A model generated the notes under the pieces. It was not told where the DNA came from and searched no databases. It was given only the letters and a program-made list of their open reading frames with translations. Positions 1-9,868 of a DNA stretch of 34,694 nucleotides are shown piece after piece. Numbering within the stretch: the stretch's first letter is position 1; each line of letters starts with the position of its first letter. Source of the stretch: an uncultured Prevotella sp. (GTDB lineage: Bacteria; Bacteroidota; Bacteroidia; Bacteroidales; Bacteroidaceae); NCBI GenBank assembly GCA_905236815.1, contig CAJOPE010000041.1:79593-114286 (forward strand). The letters run 5' to 3'. A program made the position numbers and the translations under genes.

Positions 1-2763
1 TACCAATTTGATGAGCAAGGGAAAATTATTGGACATCCTAAATCCCCAACAGGAACAAGTATTATATACAGAGACCAAAATGGAGGTTATTGGCTAGGAA
101 CAAGTAATGGTTTATATAGCTACAATCCTATTACTGGAGATTATAAACTTAGAATCAGTTTCTCCAGTGTCGGAGTTTTTGGTATTACTGACGATGGAAT
201 GGGGAAATTATACATTTCAGTTTATAGCAAAGGACTCTATATTTTCGATACGAAAACAAACGAGACTAAAATACTGAGCATGCGGAAACGTACCAATCAT
301 GGTTATTTATGTAATGATTGGATTAGCTACCTAATGTTCGACCGTCAAGGATTACTATGGATTACCACCTCTAACGGAGTTGCTTGTTTAGACCCAAAGA
401 CCGATAGATTCGACAATTTTGGATGGAATAGTATCCTAAATGACATCCAAAGCAATTATCTTTGCGAAGACCAAAAAGGCAATATCATAATAGGAACTGA
501 CAACGGATTATTCTATTTTGATATTAAAACAAATAAAGTTCAAAGATTTAAAAATTCAGAATCCCTAAACAACAAGCAAATCTGCAGCATTGTTAAAGAC
601 AACAATGATGACATTTGGGTCAGTAGCACGATGGGAATATGGCAATATAATCATAAGGAAAACAAGTTTATTAGTCATATAAATGGTAGTGGTCTAGCAA
701 CACATGAATATGTAAGAGGTGCTGTACTACACAATTCTGACGATTTCATCGGATTTGGCTTCGCTGATGGTATTACAACTTTCTATCCAGCTGCAGTAAA
801 TCAGGAAGATAATAATATGGATAATGTATATCTTACTGATTTTATTATCGATGGTAAGTCTACAAATTGTCAACTAGAAGAATACGAGATTCCATACGAT
901 CAGAATTCATTCACCTTAGAGTTCTCACTCCTCAACTACAAAAACGCCACCAATATCAGTTTTGAGTATCGCATCAATGGTGGAGAGTGGAAATCAACAG
1001 AGGAAGGAATGAACTCCATTTCGTTCAACAAACTTGAGCCTGGAGAATATATCATTGAAGTACGAGCTGCCAACAACGGCATCTATTCCAAGAATACCAG
1101 AAAGGTTTCTATCTATGTCCGAAATCCATGGTATGCCTCAACTATAGCTTTCATAATCTATTTTATCCTTGGAGGAGGTTTTATTTTCTTCTTCCTGCGA
1201 TCTTATGAAAAGCGAAGAACTGCAGCCCTTGATGAACAGAAAATGAAATTTTTGATTGATGCCACCCATGAGATACGCTCTCCTCTTACCTTAATAATGG
1301 GCCCTTTACGTAAACTTAAGGAGCACATCATCAGCGAAGAAGATCAGCAAAATATCGAAACCATCGATAGAAACGCACAGCGTTTACTATTACTTGTCAA
1401 TCAAATTCTTGACGAGAGAAAGTTGGATAAGAATCAGATGAGAATACAATGTCAGGAAACAAACATGAATTTGTTTATCAAAAACATCTGTTCACTATAC
1501 CAATACAATGCAGATGAAAGGAATATCAAATTAAAGTTTATTCCTGAAAAGGAAAATATTCATACTTGGATAGACAGAATCAACTTCGACAAAGTGATTT
1601 CAAATCTCCTATCAAACGCCTTGAAATATACGTTTGATGGCGGTGAAATCGATATTTTTCTTAATCAAGATGAGAAAAATATGATATTAAAAGTACAAGA
1701 TACCGGAGTTGGCTTTAGAGGTGAAAAAACCGAAAAATTATTCGACAGATTCTATCAAGGAAGAAATTCTACAGACCTACATATCATCGGAACAGGAATA
1801 GGATTAAATCTGTGTAAAGCTATCGTCAATATGCATGGTGGAATAATCAAAGCCTATAATCGGGAAGATGGTTTGAGAGGAGCATGTTTAGAAGTGGATA
1901 TTCCATTAGGAAATAAACATCTGAAACAAGAAGAGATACTTGAGAAAGACAAAAATTCAATTGAGTTGTCTTCACAAAAGAAGAACACTGCAAGTAAGAA
2001 TTTCAAGATTCTAATTGTAGACGATAACGTTGAAATCGCTCAATACATATCCAGTGAACTTGGCGAATGGTATCGTTTTGAATCTGCCCCTAATGGAAAG
2101 ATTGCATTGAAAATGCTGCTTAACAAGAGTTACGACCTTGTTATCAGCGATGTTATGATGCCAGAGATGGATGGTATTACTTTATTAAAGAATATCAAGA
2201 GCAATGTCAACATCAGTGACATTCCTGTTATACTACTTACCTCAAAGAGTGAAGTTGCCTATAGATTAGAAGGACTAAAGAAAGGAGCAGACGCATTCCT
2301 TGCCAAGCCATTCAATATGGAAGAGCTACATATCCTTATCGACAACCTAGTTGATAACGTTAGACGATTAAGAGGCAAGTTCTCCGGAGCTCAGAAACAG
2401 CAGGACAAAATAGATCAAGTGGAAGTAAAGAGTAATAATGACGCTTTAATGGAAAGGGTAATGAAATGTATCAACGAACACTTGGACGATCCTGATTTCA
2501 ATGTCGAGAAGCTAACAGAGGATGTAGGAATAAGCCGCGCTCAACTTCATAGGAAAATGAAGGAAATCACTGGCATATCAACAGGTGAGTTTATCCGCAA
2601 TCTAAGATTAGAACAAGCAGAAAGACTCATCAAGGAAGGCAGGATAAATATAACCCAAATTGCCTATGCTGTAGGATTCAATAATCAGACTCACTTCTCT
2701 ACGGTCTTCAAGAAACATTTCGGTATGACTCCAACAGAATATTCAGAGAAACAAAACAATTAG
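1..2763 (+). CDS. Hybrid two-component system sensor/regulator (HTCS), 5' end outside window
   Basis: The reading frame is open from base 1, so the gene starts upstream; the Met codon at 199 is internal. Order seen: beta-propeller (Reg_prop-like) repeats with W-I/L-G/T-T/S-x-N-G motifs to about base 800, a Y_Y_Y domain at about 880-1125, one membrane segment at about 1130-1200, a HisKA domain with His in ATHEIRSPL (codon 1267), an ATPase domain with DTGVGF and GTGIGLNL, a receiver domain with phospho-acceptor Asp in SDVMMPEMDG (codon 2149), and a C-terminal AraC-type helix-turn-helix at about 2450-2750. Such single-chain regulators bind a polysaccharide breakdown product in the periplasm and activate the adjacent utilisation locus. 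The gene stops 12 bp before the GH67 gene, so it probably controls the xylan genes downstream. The ligand is inferred from neighbours. Confidence in the family is very high. Confidence 0.96.
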   Translation, partial: YQFDEQGKIIGHPKSPTGTSIIYRDQNGGYWLGTSNGLYSYNPITGDYKLRISFSSVGVFGITDDGMGKLYISVYSKGLYIFDTKTNETKILSMRKRTNHGYLCNDWISYLMFDRQGLLWITTSNGVACLDPKTDRFDNFGWNSILNDIQSNYLCEDQKGNIIIGTDNGLFYFDIKTNKVQRFKNSESLNNKQICSIVKDNNDDIWVSSTMGIWQYNHKENKFISHINGSGLATHEYVRGAVLHNSDDFIGFGFADGITTFYPAAVNQEDNNMDNVYLTDFIIDGKSTNCQLEEYEIPYDQNSFTLEFSLLNYKNATNISFEYRINGGEWKSTEEGMNSISFNKLEPGEYIIEVRAANNGIYSKNTRKVSIYVRNPWYASTIAFIIYFILGGGFIFFFLRSYEKRRTAALDEQKMKFLIDATHEIRSPLTLIMGPLRKLKEHIISEEDQQNIETIDRNAQRLLLLVNQILDERKLDKNQMRIQCQETNMNLFIKNICSLYQYNADERNIKLKFIPEKENIHTWIDRINFDKVISNLLSNALKYTFDGGEIDIFLNQDEKNMILKVQDTGVGFRGEKTEKLFDRFYQGRNSTDLHIIGTGIGLNLCKAIVNMHGGIIKAYNREDGLRGACLEVDIPLGNKHLKQEEILEKDKNSIELSSQKKNTASKNFKILIVDDNVEIAQYISSELGEWYRFESAPNGKIALKMLLNKSYDLVISDVMMPEMDGITLLKNIKSNVNISDIPVILLTSKSEVAYRLEGLKKGADAFLAKPFNMEELHILIDNLVDNVRRLRGKFSGAQKQQDKIDQVEVKSNNDALMERVMKCINEHLDDPDFNVEKLTEDVGISRAQLHRKMKEITGISTGEFIRNLRLEQAERLIKEGRINITQIAYAVGFNNQTHFSTVFKKHFGMTPTEYSEKQNN

Positions 2764-2775
2764 CATGATATAAAT

Positions 2776-4710
2776 ATGAAACAACTATTTTTAATTATTT
2801 TGAGTTTGCTTCCTTTCATTGGGACAAAGGCAGAAGACGGAAGCAGCTTATGGTTGGGACGAGAGCATACAGGACATGCCAAAGTTCTTTGCCAGAAAAA
2901 TTCACTAATCATCTTATCTACAAAAAACATTTTGAGTCAGGGATGGGAAAATGGAGATTCTGTATTTCTTAAATTCGACAAGAGCCAAATACTTGGCGAA
3001 GGCTATCACATCGTTGCAACAAAGAACAATCAAGGCAAGTACAATGCAACAATTTACGCGAACAAAGATGCAGGTTTTCTTTATGGAGCCTATGCCCTTC
3101 TGAGACTTCAGGATACAGGAAAGCTCTCAGAAAGCATCGACCTTGTGGAAAAGCCAGCTTTTCAATATCGCCTACTCAACCATTGGGACAATTTGGATGG
3201 AAGCATCGAGCGAGGATACGCAGGAAAGAGTATATTCTGGAATACCAATGTATCCAAGGCTAAATTCAATAGTAGGATTGTCACTTATGCCAAGGCGAAT
3301 GCATCTGTAGGCATAAATGGAAGTGTATTGAATAATGTAAACGCTTCCCCAAAAACACTTACTTCTGTTTATCTCGATTCTGTCAAGCAAATCGCTCAGA
3401 TTCTCCGCCCATATGGCATCAAGGTTTATTTATCTGTAAACTTCGGAACTCCAAAGGCATTGGGTGCCACTACAACAGCAGACCCTAAAGATAAGACTGT
3501 CATAAAATGGTGGAAAAATAAAGTAAAGGAAATCTATAAGCTAATTCCTGATTTTGGAGGATTCCTGGTTAAAGCAAGTAGCGAAGGTCAGCCTGGCCCT
3601 AATGATTACGGACGTACTCATGCAGATGGGGCTAACATGCTTGCAGATGCTTTAAAACCATTTGGCGGTATTGTTATGTGGAGAAGTTTTGTTTATGGAG
3701 CCAACCATAAAGGAGAAGACCGCGTGATGCAAGCAGTTTCTGAATTTAAGCCTTTAGATGGTCTTTTCCACGAAAATGTTATTCTTCAGAGTAAGAATGG
3801 TCCATTGGACTTCCAACCATGCGAACCTTACGCACCAATCTTCGACAACATCAAGCAAACCCCTCAATTTGCAGAATTTCAGATTACCCAGGAATATACA
3901 GGTCAGAGCAAGCACTTAGTTTATCTTTCTCCTATGTGGAAAGAATTCTTTGGCTTTGTTAATCCTGAAAAATTAAAGGGTATTGCAGGAGTCAGTAATG
4001 TTGGCGATGATGCCAATTATTGCGGTCATCCATTTTCACAGGCAAACTGGTATGCTTTTGGACGTTTGGCATGGAATCCAGAACTTACTTCAGAGCAAAT
4101 AGCAAAGGAGTGGTTGGAGCAAACCTTCTCTAAGGATAGCAACTTTGTAAACCCAATGGAGAAAGTTATGGAGTCAAGTAGAAAGGCTTGTATGAACTAT
4201 ATGATGCCATTAGGATTACATCATATCTTTGCATTCGACCATCACTATGGTCCAGACCCTGCAGGCTACAAGAAAGAATATCCATTAGAATGGTGCCCAG
4301 TATATTACCATAAAGCCGATTCCAACGGTATTGGATTTGACCGTACAAAAGCCACTGGTAGTGGAGCTACCGCACAATATCCTGAGCCTTACGCAGAGCA
4401 GTATGAGAATGTGAATACTTGTCCAGAAGAGTATCTTCTATGGTTCCACCATCTTCCTTGGAACTATACATTTAAAGATGGTACTACACTTTGGCAACAG
4501 TTGAACTATCACTACAACGAAGGCGTAGACAGTGTAATTTCCTATAAAATGACCTGGATGCAAATGAAGCCTTATGTGGATATTGACCGATGGAATCATG
4601 TAAATAAGCTGCTTGACATCCAAATTAATAATGCTTTTGAATGGAAGTTTAATTGTCTGAACTACTTTCAGACATTCTCAAAACAGCCATTCTGTTCAAT
4701 ACTGAACTAA
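2776..4710 (+). CDS. aguA: GH67 alpha-glucuronidase, secreted
   Basis: Removes (4-O-methyl)glucuronic acid from the non-reducing end of xylo-oligosaccharides. The 644-residue product begins with a signal peptide (MKQLFLIILSLLPFIGTKA), suggesting a periplasmic enzyme. Family motifs are clear: KASSEGQPGP with general acid Glu270, GGIVMWRSFVY with Arg303, SKNGPLDFQP with Lys340 and Asp345, and QITQEYTG with Glu373. By my recollection of the Cellvibrio japonicus GlcA67A numbering, these match E292, R325, K360, D365 and E393 with constant offsets. The usual C-terminal block (NCLNYFQTFSK) is present, so the enzyme looks complete. One oddity is QPCEP, where I expect QPREP or similar. It lies 12 bp after the HTCS gene and is followed by a strong terminator, so it is probably expressed from upstream. 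Confidence 0.95.
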   Translation: MKQLFLIILSLLPFIGTKAEDGSSLWLGREHTGHAKVLCQKNSLIILSTKNILSQGWENGDSVFLKFDKSQILGEGYHIVATKNNQGKYNATIYANKDAGFLYGAYALLRLQDTGKLSESIDLVEKPAFQYRLLNHWDNLDGSIERGYAGKSIFWNTNVSKAKFNSRIVTYAKANASVGINGSVLNNVNASPKTLTSVYLDSVKQIAQILRPYGIKVYLSVNFGTPKALGATTTADPKDKTVIKWWKNKVKEIYKLIPDFGGFLVKASSEGQPGPNDYGRTHADGANMLADALKPFGGIVMWRSFVYGANHKGEDRVMQAVSEFKPLDGLFHENVILQSKNGPLDFQPCEPYAPIFDNIKQTPQFAEFQITQEYTGQSKHLVYLSPMWKEFFGFVNPEKLKGIAGVSNVGDDANYCGHPFSQANWYAFGRLAWNPELTSEQIAKEWLEQTFSKDSNFVNPMEKVMESSRKACMNYMMPLGLHHIFAFDHHYGPDPAGYKKEYPLEWCPVYYHKADSNGIGFDRTKATGSGATAQYPEPYAEQYENVNTCPEEYLLWFHHLPWNYTFKDGTTLWQQLNYHYNEGVDSVISYKMTWMQMKPYVDIDRWNHVNKLLDIQINNAFEWKFNCLNYFQTFSKQPFCSILN

Positions 4711-4732
4711 CATAAACCTTTTATTTTATTAT

Positions 4733-4770
4733 AATGCCTTGTTTCCATCATAATATGGAGGCAAGGCATT
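4733..4770 (+). terminator. Intrinsic terminator after the GH67 gene
   Basis: Perfect 9-bp arms AATGCCTTG (4733-4741) and CAAGGCATT (4762-4770), with further pairing of TTCCAT and ATGGA inside, followed by ATTATTT. It separates the HTCS-GH67 unit from the SusC operon, so the SusC gene needs its own promoter. Confidence 0.8.
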
Positions 4771-4853
4771 ATTATTTGCAGAAAAATAACTCGAATGAAA
4801 CAATAATTAATCTGCATGAAACGTTTTAAAATAAAAATCTAAGAATAATTTCA

Positions 4854-4861
4854 TTTCTTTG
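4854..4861 (+). promoter_or_regulatory. Weak candidate -7 element for the xylan SusC operon
   Basis: TTTCTTTG matches the Bacteroidota -7 consensus TAnnTTTG at all but one fixed position, about 60 bp before the SusC start. I see no good TTTG at the -33 spacing. A poor basal promoter would suit an operon that depends on an HTCS activator. The 214-bp gap otherwise holds the terminator and AT-rich sequence. Confidence 0.35.
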
Positions 4862-4924
4862 CAAGCAGGAAATACATAGAAAAATACGATTACAATCGAC
4901 GTATAATAAATAAAACCAAAACTC

Positions 4925-7900
4925 ATGAAATGCACAAGTAATGCTATGAAGACCCTTGTGCTATTGTTTATGCTAATCTTATCTCCTATGGGATTATTAG
5001 CCCAAGGCAATAATGTTAAGGGTACTGTAAATGGCGACGATGGACCTATCATCGGAGCCTCTGTTCGTGTGAAGGGTAATCCCCAATTGGCAGCTGTTAC
5101 CGATCTTGATGGTAATTTCTCTCTCGCTGCACCAAAAGGTTCTACCCTTGAGATTTCTTATGTTGGTTACAACACTCAAGAAGTGAAAGTCACTAGCTCG
5201 TTTCTTACCATTGACCTCAAAGAAGACCGTCAGCTTTTAAATGAAGTCGTAGTAGTAGGATATGGTACGATGAAAAGGTCTGACCTGACAGGATCTGTTG
5301 CATCTGTTAACAACGAAGCGATTGAGAAATCTGTAACAACAAGTATTGACCAGGTGTTACAGGGACGTGCTGCCGGAGTACAAATTCAGGCAAACACGGG
5401 TACACCTGGTGGTTCCACAACTATTCGTATTCGTGGTACCAACTCTCTCAATTCAACCTCACAGCCAATTTTTGTCATTGATGGTGTCATCATCGACTCT
5501 TCTTCCTCGGATGATGGAAACAGCAATCCTCTTGCCGCCATCAATCCAAGCGACATTGTCAGCATGGACATCCTCAAAGATGCTTCTGCAACTGCGATTT
5601 ATGGTTCTCGCGCATCCAATGGTGTAATTATGATTACCACCAAGCGAGGACATGCGGGTGAAGCTACCATTACCTATGACGGATATGTAGGATGGCAGCA
5701 AATGCCAAAGAAATTAGAAGTATTGAACTTGCAAGAATATGCTCAGCATTACAATGACATTGCAGATGCACAAATAAAAAGTGCAAGTTCCGCTTATGTA
5801 CGTCCTGACCTTTTTGGCGAGGGAACAGACTGGCAGGATGAGCTCTTCCGCAATGCTATGATGACAAGTCATAATCTTTCTATTTCTGGAGGAAACGACA
5901 AGTTCACCTATGCTTTTAGTGGTGGTTATCTTGATCAAAATGGTATCGCTATTGGATCAGGCTATAAACGTCAGACTCTTCGTGGTAACATAGATGCCCA
6001 AATCAAGAAATGGTTGAAGGGTGGCATCAACTTCTCTCTTGCCGATAGCAAGCAGGAAACTTTATCCAACAGCTACAGTATCATCCTTACAGCCTTACGC
6101 TCTCAGCCTACGGTAGCTGTTCGATCTGCCGATGGCACGTTCGATGGTCCTGACGACCAATGGATGCCTGAAAATCCTGTTGCACTTGCAGAAATTACAC
6201 AAAACTACAACAAAAAACAGAATTTCCGAGTAAACACCTATCTAGAAGCAACAATTCTCAAAGGTCTGACTTTTAAAACGGAATTGTCTACTGATTACAA
6301 CAATAACAAATATTATTATTATATGCCTGACTATAAGTTTGGTATTAAGACTAGTGATACCCGCTCATCTAGATGGACAGGAACCAATACCAAATACTGG
6401 TCATGGAGAAATATCCTCACCTATTCTAACACCTTTGGCAAGCATACTATAAATGCCATGGTTGGTCAGGAAATGAGCCATAATCATTATGAGACACAAG
6501 TCACATCTGCCACAGGATTCACCAGTAATACCACAACAGATCCTTCAGCAGGAAGTAATGATAACTCACAACCGGTAGCATACCAAGACAACAACTCTAT
6601 TTTCTCCTACTTTGGCAGAGCTTTTTATAGCTTTAACGACCGATACCTAGCCACTTTCACACTTCGCCGGGATGGCTCTAGCAATTTTGCTGATGGTCAT
6701 CAATGGGGTTGGTTCCCATCTGCAGCCCTTGCATGGCGAGTATCACAGGAAGAGTTCCTGAAAGAAAGCAAGGTAGTAAGCAATCTGAAATTACGTTTGG
6801 GTTGGGGAGCTACAGGTAATCAAAATATAGAAAACTGGGCATATATGGCAATGCTTTCCACCTACAATACTCCTTGGGGTGTTGGTGTGCTGAATGCCAA
6901 CAATGCAAATCCAAATTTAAAGTGGGAAACCACATATTCCTGGAATGCAGGATTTGATCTGAGTCTGTTTAAGGGCCGAGTGGACTTAGTATTCGACTGG
7001 TACTATAAAAAGACCAAGGATCTTCTGATGCGTCTTGACCTTCCTGCCTTTTTGGGAGCAGGAGCTGGTTCTGGCTATGGAGTTGCCAGCAATCCATGGG
7101 GAAATGTGGGTAGTTTACGCAACACAGGTATCGAGTTCACCATCAACACTGTAAATATCCAGAACAAGAAATTCCAATGGAACAGTAACTTTGTATTCTC
7201 TCTGAACAGAAACAAAGTTGTTTCTCTCGACACACAGACAGGAACCCTTCCACGCTCCTTCCAGGTTGGTTCAGAAACAGCAACAGTTACCAACACCATC
7301 GTTGGCCAGCCAATTGGACAATTCTGGGGATACAAGGTCATTGGGCGATTCGATAAGCCTGAGGATTTCTATTACAAAGATGTCAATGGAAATGTCAAGC
7401 AGGTTGCTCTTCCATCAGGAAGTACCATCAGTAAGAATGGAACCTGGCTGGGCGATTATCGCTTTGCAGACATCAACGGTGATGGTGTAATCGACAACAA
7501 CGACCAGACCTTCATAGGCAACCCTGAGCCAAAGTTCACTTTTGGTATTGGAAACACATTCTCTTATAAAGGCTTCGATTTGAGTCTCCAGTTCTCCGGT
7601 TCTTACGGCAATAAGGTGATGAACTACAATCGCCGGCAATTAGAGATTACAGGCTCAACATCAAATTTGATGAAGAATGTACTCAACTATGCGAGAGTGG
7701 AGTTGATTGACCCGAATGGTCCAGATGACTTCCGAAATTATTATGTAAGCAATGCAGCCTCAACAGTAATGCCTCGCTTATATACCGAGAGTTATACCAA
7801 CAACAACAATCGTGTGAGCGACGCCTATATTGAGGATGGATCATACCTCCGTTTGCAGAACATTTCGTTGAGCTACACCTTGCCAAAGAAATTGCTTTTA

Positions 7901-8083
7901 AGCACATTCCTTACCAACGTAAAATTGTATTGCAATATTCAGAACTTGTTTACAATCACAAAATATGATGGTTATGACCCAGAAGTTGGTAGTTTGTGGG
8001 GCGATGCATTAAAGAATGGAATCGATTACAACCGCTACCCTTCTCCACGCATTTACACATTTGGTCTTAACGTATCCTTCTAA
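4925..8083 (+). CDS. SusC-like TonB-dependent outer membrane transporter, XusA-like
   Basis: Outer-membrane import channel for xylo-oligosaccharides, working with the SusD-like lipoprotein encoded 13 bp downstream. The 1052-residue product has a signal peptide ending LLAQG, a carboxypeptidase-D regulatory-like domain (about residues 30-95, with AVTDLDGNFSL and ISYVGY), a TonB-box-like segment NEVVVVGYG, a plug domain with IRIRGTNSL and ASATAIYGSRASNGVIMITT, then a beta-barrel ending RIYTFGLNVSF. There is no N-terminal STN extension, so control by an ECF sigma/anti-sigma pair is unlikely; the HTCS is the probable regulator. An in-frame ATG at 4946 gives a more standard signal peptide (MKTLVLLFMLILS) and may be the true start. 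The xylan role comes from the neighbours. Confidence 0.94.
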   Translation: MKCTSNAMKTLVLLFMLILSPMGLLAQGNNVKGTVNGDDGPIIGASVRVKGNPQLAAVTDLDGNFSLAAPKGSTLEISYVGYNTQEVKVTSSFLTIDLKEDRQLLNEVVVVGYGTMKRSDLTGSVASVNNEAIEKSVTTSIDQVLQGRAAGVQIQANTGTPGGSTTIRIRGTNSLNSTSQPIFVIDGVIIDSSSSDDGNSNPLAAINPSDIVSMDILKDASATAIYGSRASNGVIMITTKRGHAGEATITYDGYVGWQQMPKKLEVLNLQEYAQHYNDIADAQIKSASSAYVRPDLFGEGTDWQDELFRNAMMTSHNLSISGGNDKFTYAFSGGYLDQNGIAIGSGYKRQTLRGNIDAQIKKWLKGGINFSLADSKQETLSNSYSIILTALRSQPTVAVRSADGTFDGPDDQWMPENPVALAEITQNYNKKQNFRVNTYLEATILKGLTFKTELSTDYNNNKYYYYMPDYKFGIKTSDTRSSRWTGTNTKYWSWRNILTYSNTFGKHTINAMVGQEMSHNHYETQVTSATGFTSNTTTDPSAGSNDNSQPVAYQDNNSIFSYFGRAFYSFNDRYLATFTLRRDGSSNFADGHQWGWFPSAALAWRVSQEEFLKESKVVSNLKLRLGWGATGNQNIENWAYMAMLSTYNTPWGVGVLNANNANPNLKWETTYSWNAGFDLSLFKGRVDLVFDWYYKKTKDLLMRLDLPAFLGAGAGSGYGVASNPWGNVGSLRNTGIEFTINTVNIQNKKFQWNSNFVFSLNRNKVVSLDTQTGTLPRSFQVGSETATVTNTIVGQPIGQFWGYKVIGRFDKPEDFYYKDVNGNVKQVALPSGSTISKNGTWLGDYRFADINGDGVIDNNDQTFIGNPEPKFTFGIGNTFSYKGFDLSLQFSGSYGNKVMNYNRRQLEITGSTSNLMKNVLNYARVELIDPNGPDDFRNYYVSNAASTVMPRLYTESYTNNNNRVSDAYIEDGSYLRLQNISLSYTLPKKLLLSTFLTNVKLYCNIQNLFTITKYDGYDPEVGSLWGDALKNGIDYNRYPSPRIYTFGLNVSF

Positions 8084-8096
8084 AATCTAAAGTATT

Positions 8097-9836
8097 ATGA
8101 AATCAAAAATATTATCTGTTGGATTACTCCTGTCAGCAGGTCTTACATTTAGTTCTTGCGGGGATTTCCTTGACCAGAGCAACAGCCATCAGCCATCGCA
8201 GGAGAACTTCTTCGATTCTGATGCGGCTGTAGAGAAAGCAGTATGGCCACTCTATAGCTATGTCTGGTACGACTTCAATGATAAGTTCTATTATGGTATG
8301 GGTGATGGTAGAGCCAACAACATCACAGCTCAATATTCCAACTACATCTATCCATACACAAACTTCACCGAGACTTCTCTTTCTCAGGGATTAACCGAAG
8401 CATGGGGTTCTTTATATAGTGTTGTTTCCCAATCCAATAACTCGATCAACAACATCAAGAATTTCAGCACTTCAAGTGTGAGCGAGGATGCAAAGAACAA
8501 GGCCGTTGCAGAAGCCCGTTTTATGAGAGGACTGGCTTACTGGTATATCAGTTCACTTTGGGGATGTGCTGTTATCTACGAGAATACTGCCGACATGGTT
8601 AATAATTATGTAGTAGCAGCTAGTCCACGAGTCGATGGAATAGAATTTGCCATTCGCGATATGGAATATGCTGCAAAGTATCTTCCAGAATCACCTAAAG
8701 GTACTGGACGTGTATCGAAATACTCAGCTTATGGTATGCTTTCCAGAATGTATCTTTCTATGGCAGGCTTAACTACCAGTGGTCAGTATGATGGAACAAA
8801 TGCTCAGACAAACTTCAATAGTCAGACTCGCAATTCCTATTATCTGGATCTTGCCAAGAAAGCAGCCTTGAAGGTTATCAACGAGAGCAATGCCAAACTC
8901 CTCACCAACTATGCAGAACTTTTCGGAGCCTCTACTATCAACAACAATAGTGAGAGTCTTTTCCAACTCCAGTTCATGCCTGGAACAAATATCGGTGGAG
9001 CTGCTCAAAGTATGACTCGTTTCCTTGCATGGTCTACTACTGTAGCCGACCAGAATGCATGGGGAGGTTCAACTTATTGTTCTTACGATCTCTGGGAGGA
9101 GTTCAAGGAATACAAAGATGCCACTTTAGGTAGAACTGTGGATGACAAGATTCGTCGCCACAACTCTGTTGCATCTTATGGAGAATCCTATCCAGAGCTT
9201 AGTGCAGATGCTAGTTCACCTTATATCTATGGCGAGACAGAAAGTCCAGGAAACCAGGGAGCCAATATCAAGAAATATGTTATCGGTACAAAGAAGGTTA
9301 ACGGATTCTCAGAGCCTAACAACTCAGGCATTAACACCTATATGCTTCGTCTTGCAGAAGTTTATCTGAACTATGTGGAAGCTGTCATGGGAGACAATGA
9401 CGAAACTGAGGATGCAGAAGCGCTAAAACTCTTTAATGCTATTCGTCAGCGTGCGCAGATGCCAACCAAGACAAAGATCACCTATGAAGATCTTCGCCAT
9501 GAATTCCGAATGGAGTTAGCCTTTGAGGGTATGTACTGGTATCAGCTCATCCGTCGTGGCTATTCACATCAGCAAGAGGTAGTAAACTATCTGAACAATC
9601 AGAACAGAAATGCCAGCTATTTCGAGGCATCCACCAACTCCTATGTTCTCAGCGACAACTATGTTGCTCCAGGACCAGATGTGGATGTAGCAACAGCTGC
9701 CGATCTCACCCTTCCTATGTCGGATACCGACCAGACAAAGAATCCTCTTCTTAAACCTGATTCCAATGGAAATATTGCCACCAAGGCATATACCTTTGGA
9801 GATCGTGAAGTCGATGAATCTGCTCTCTTCGAATAA
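8097..9836 (+). CDS. SusD-like surface glycan-binding lipoprotein, XusB-like
   Basis: 579-residue partner and lid of the preceding transporter. It has a lipoprotein signal with Cys21 (LTFSSCGDFLDQ). The helical SusD scaffold is visible in AEARFMRGLAYWYISSLWG and KKYVIG, and the C-terminal block LRLAEVYLNYVEAVM, FNAIRQRAQMP, MELAFEGMYWYQLIRRGY is typical of SusD/RagB proteins. It is cotranscribed with the SusC gene. Aromatic-rich surface loops fit glycan binding, but the exact ligand cannot be read from sequence; xylo-oligosaccharide is inferred from the GH67 and GH10 neighbours. Confidence 0.94.
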   Translation: MKSKILSVGLLLSAGLTFSSCGDFLDQSNSHQPSQENFFDSDAAVEKAVWPLYSYVWYDFNDKFYYGMGDGRANNITAQYSNYIYPYTNFTETSLSQGLTEAWGSLYSVVSQSNNSINNIKNFSTSSVSEDAKNKAVAEARFMRGLAYWYISSLWGCAVIYENTADMVNNYVVAASPRVDGIEFAIRDMEYAAKYLPESPKGTGRVSKYSAYGMLSRMYLSMAGLTTSGQYDGTNAQTNFNSQTRNSYYLDLAKKAALKVINESNAKLLTNYAELFGASTINNNSESLFQLQFMPGTNIGGAAQSMTRFLAWSTTVADQNAWGGSTYCSYDLWEEFKEYKDATLGRTVDDKIRRHNSVASYGESYPELSADASSPYIYGETESPGNQGANIKKYVIGTKKVNGFSEPNNSGINTYMLRLAEVYLNYVEAVMGDNDETEDAEALKLFNAIRQRAQMPTKTKITYEDLRHEFRMELAFEGMYWYQLIRRGYSHQQEVVNYLNNQNRNASYFEASTNSYVLSDNYVAPGPDVDVATAADLTLPMSDTDQTKNPLLKPDSNGNIATKAYTFGDREVDESALFE

Positions 9837-9868
9837 GCAAAAAAATAATTCTAAAAGAGAAGTTTATT

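Noticed and set aside
4925..8083. Sigma/anti-sigma control of the SusC genes
   Set aside because: None of the three SusC-like proteins has an N-terminal STN domain, and no ECF sigma or FecR-like gene is present.
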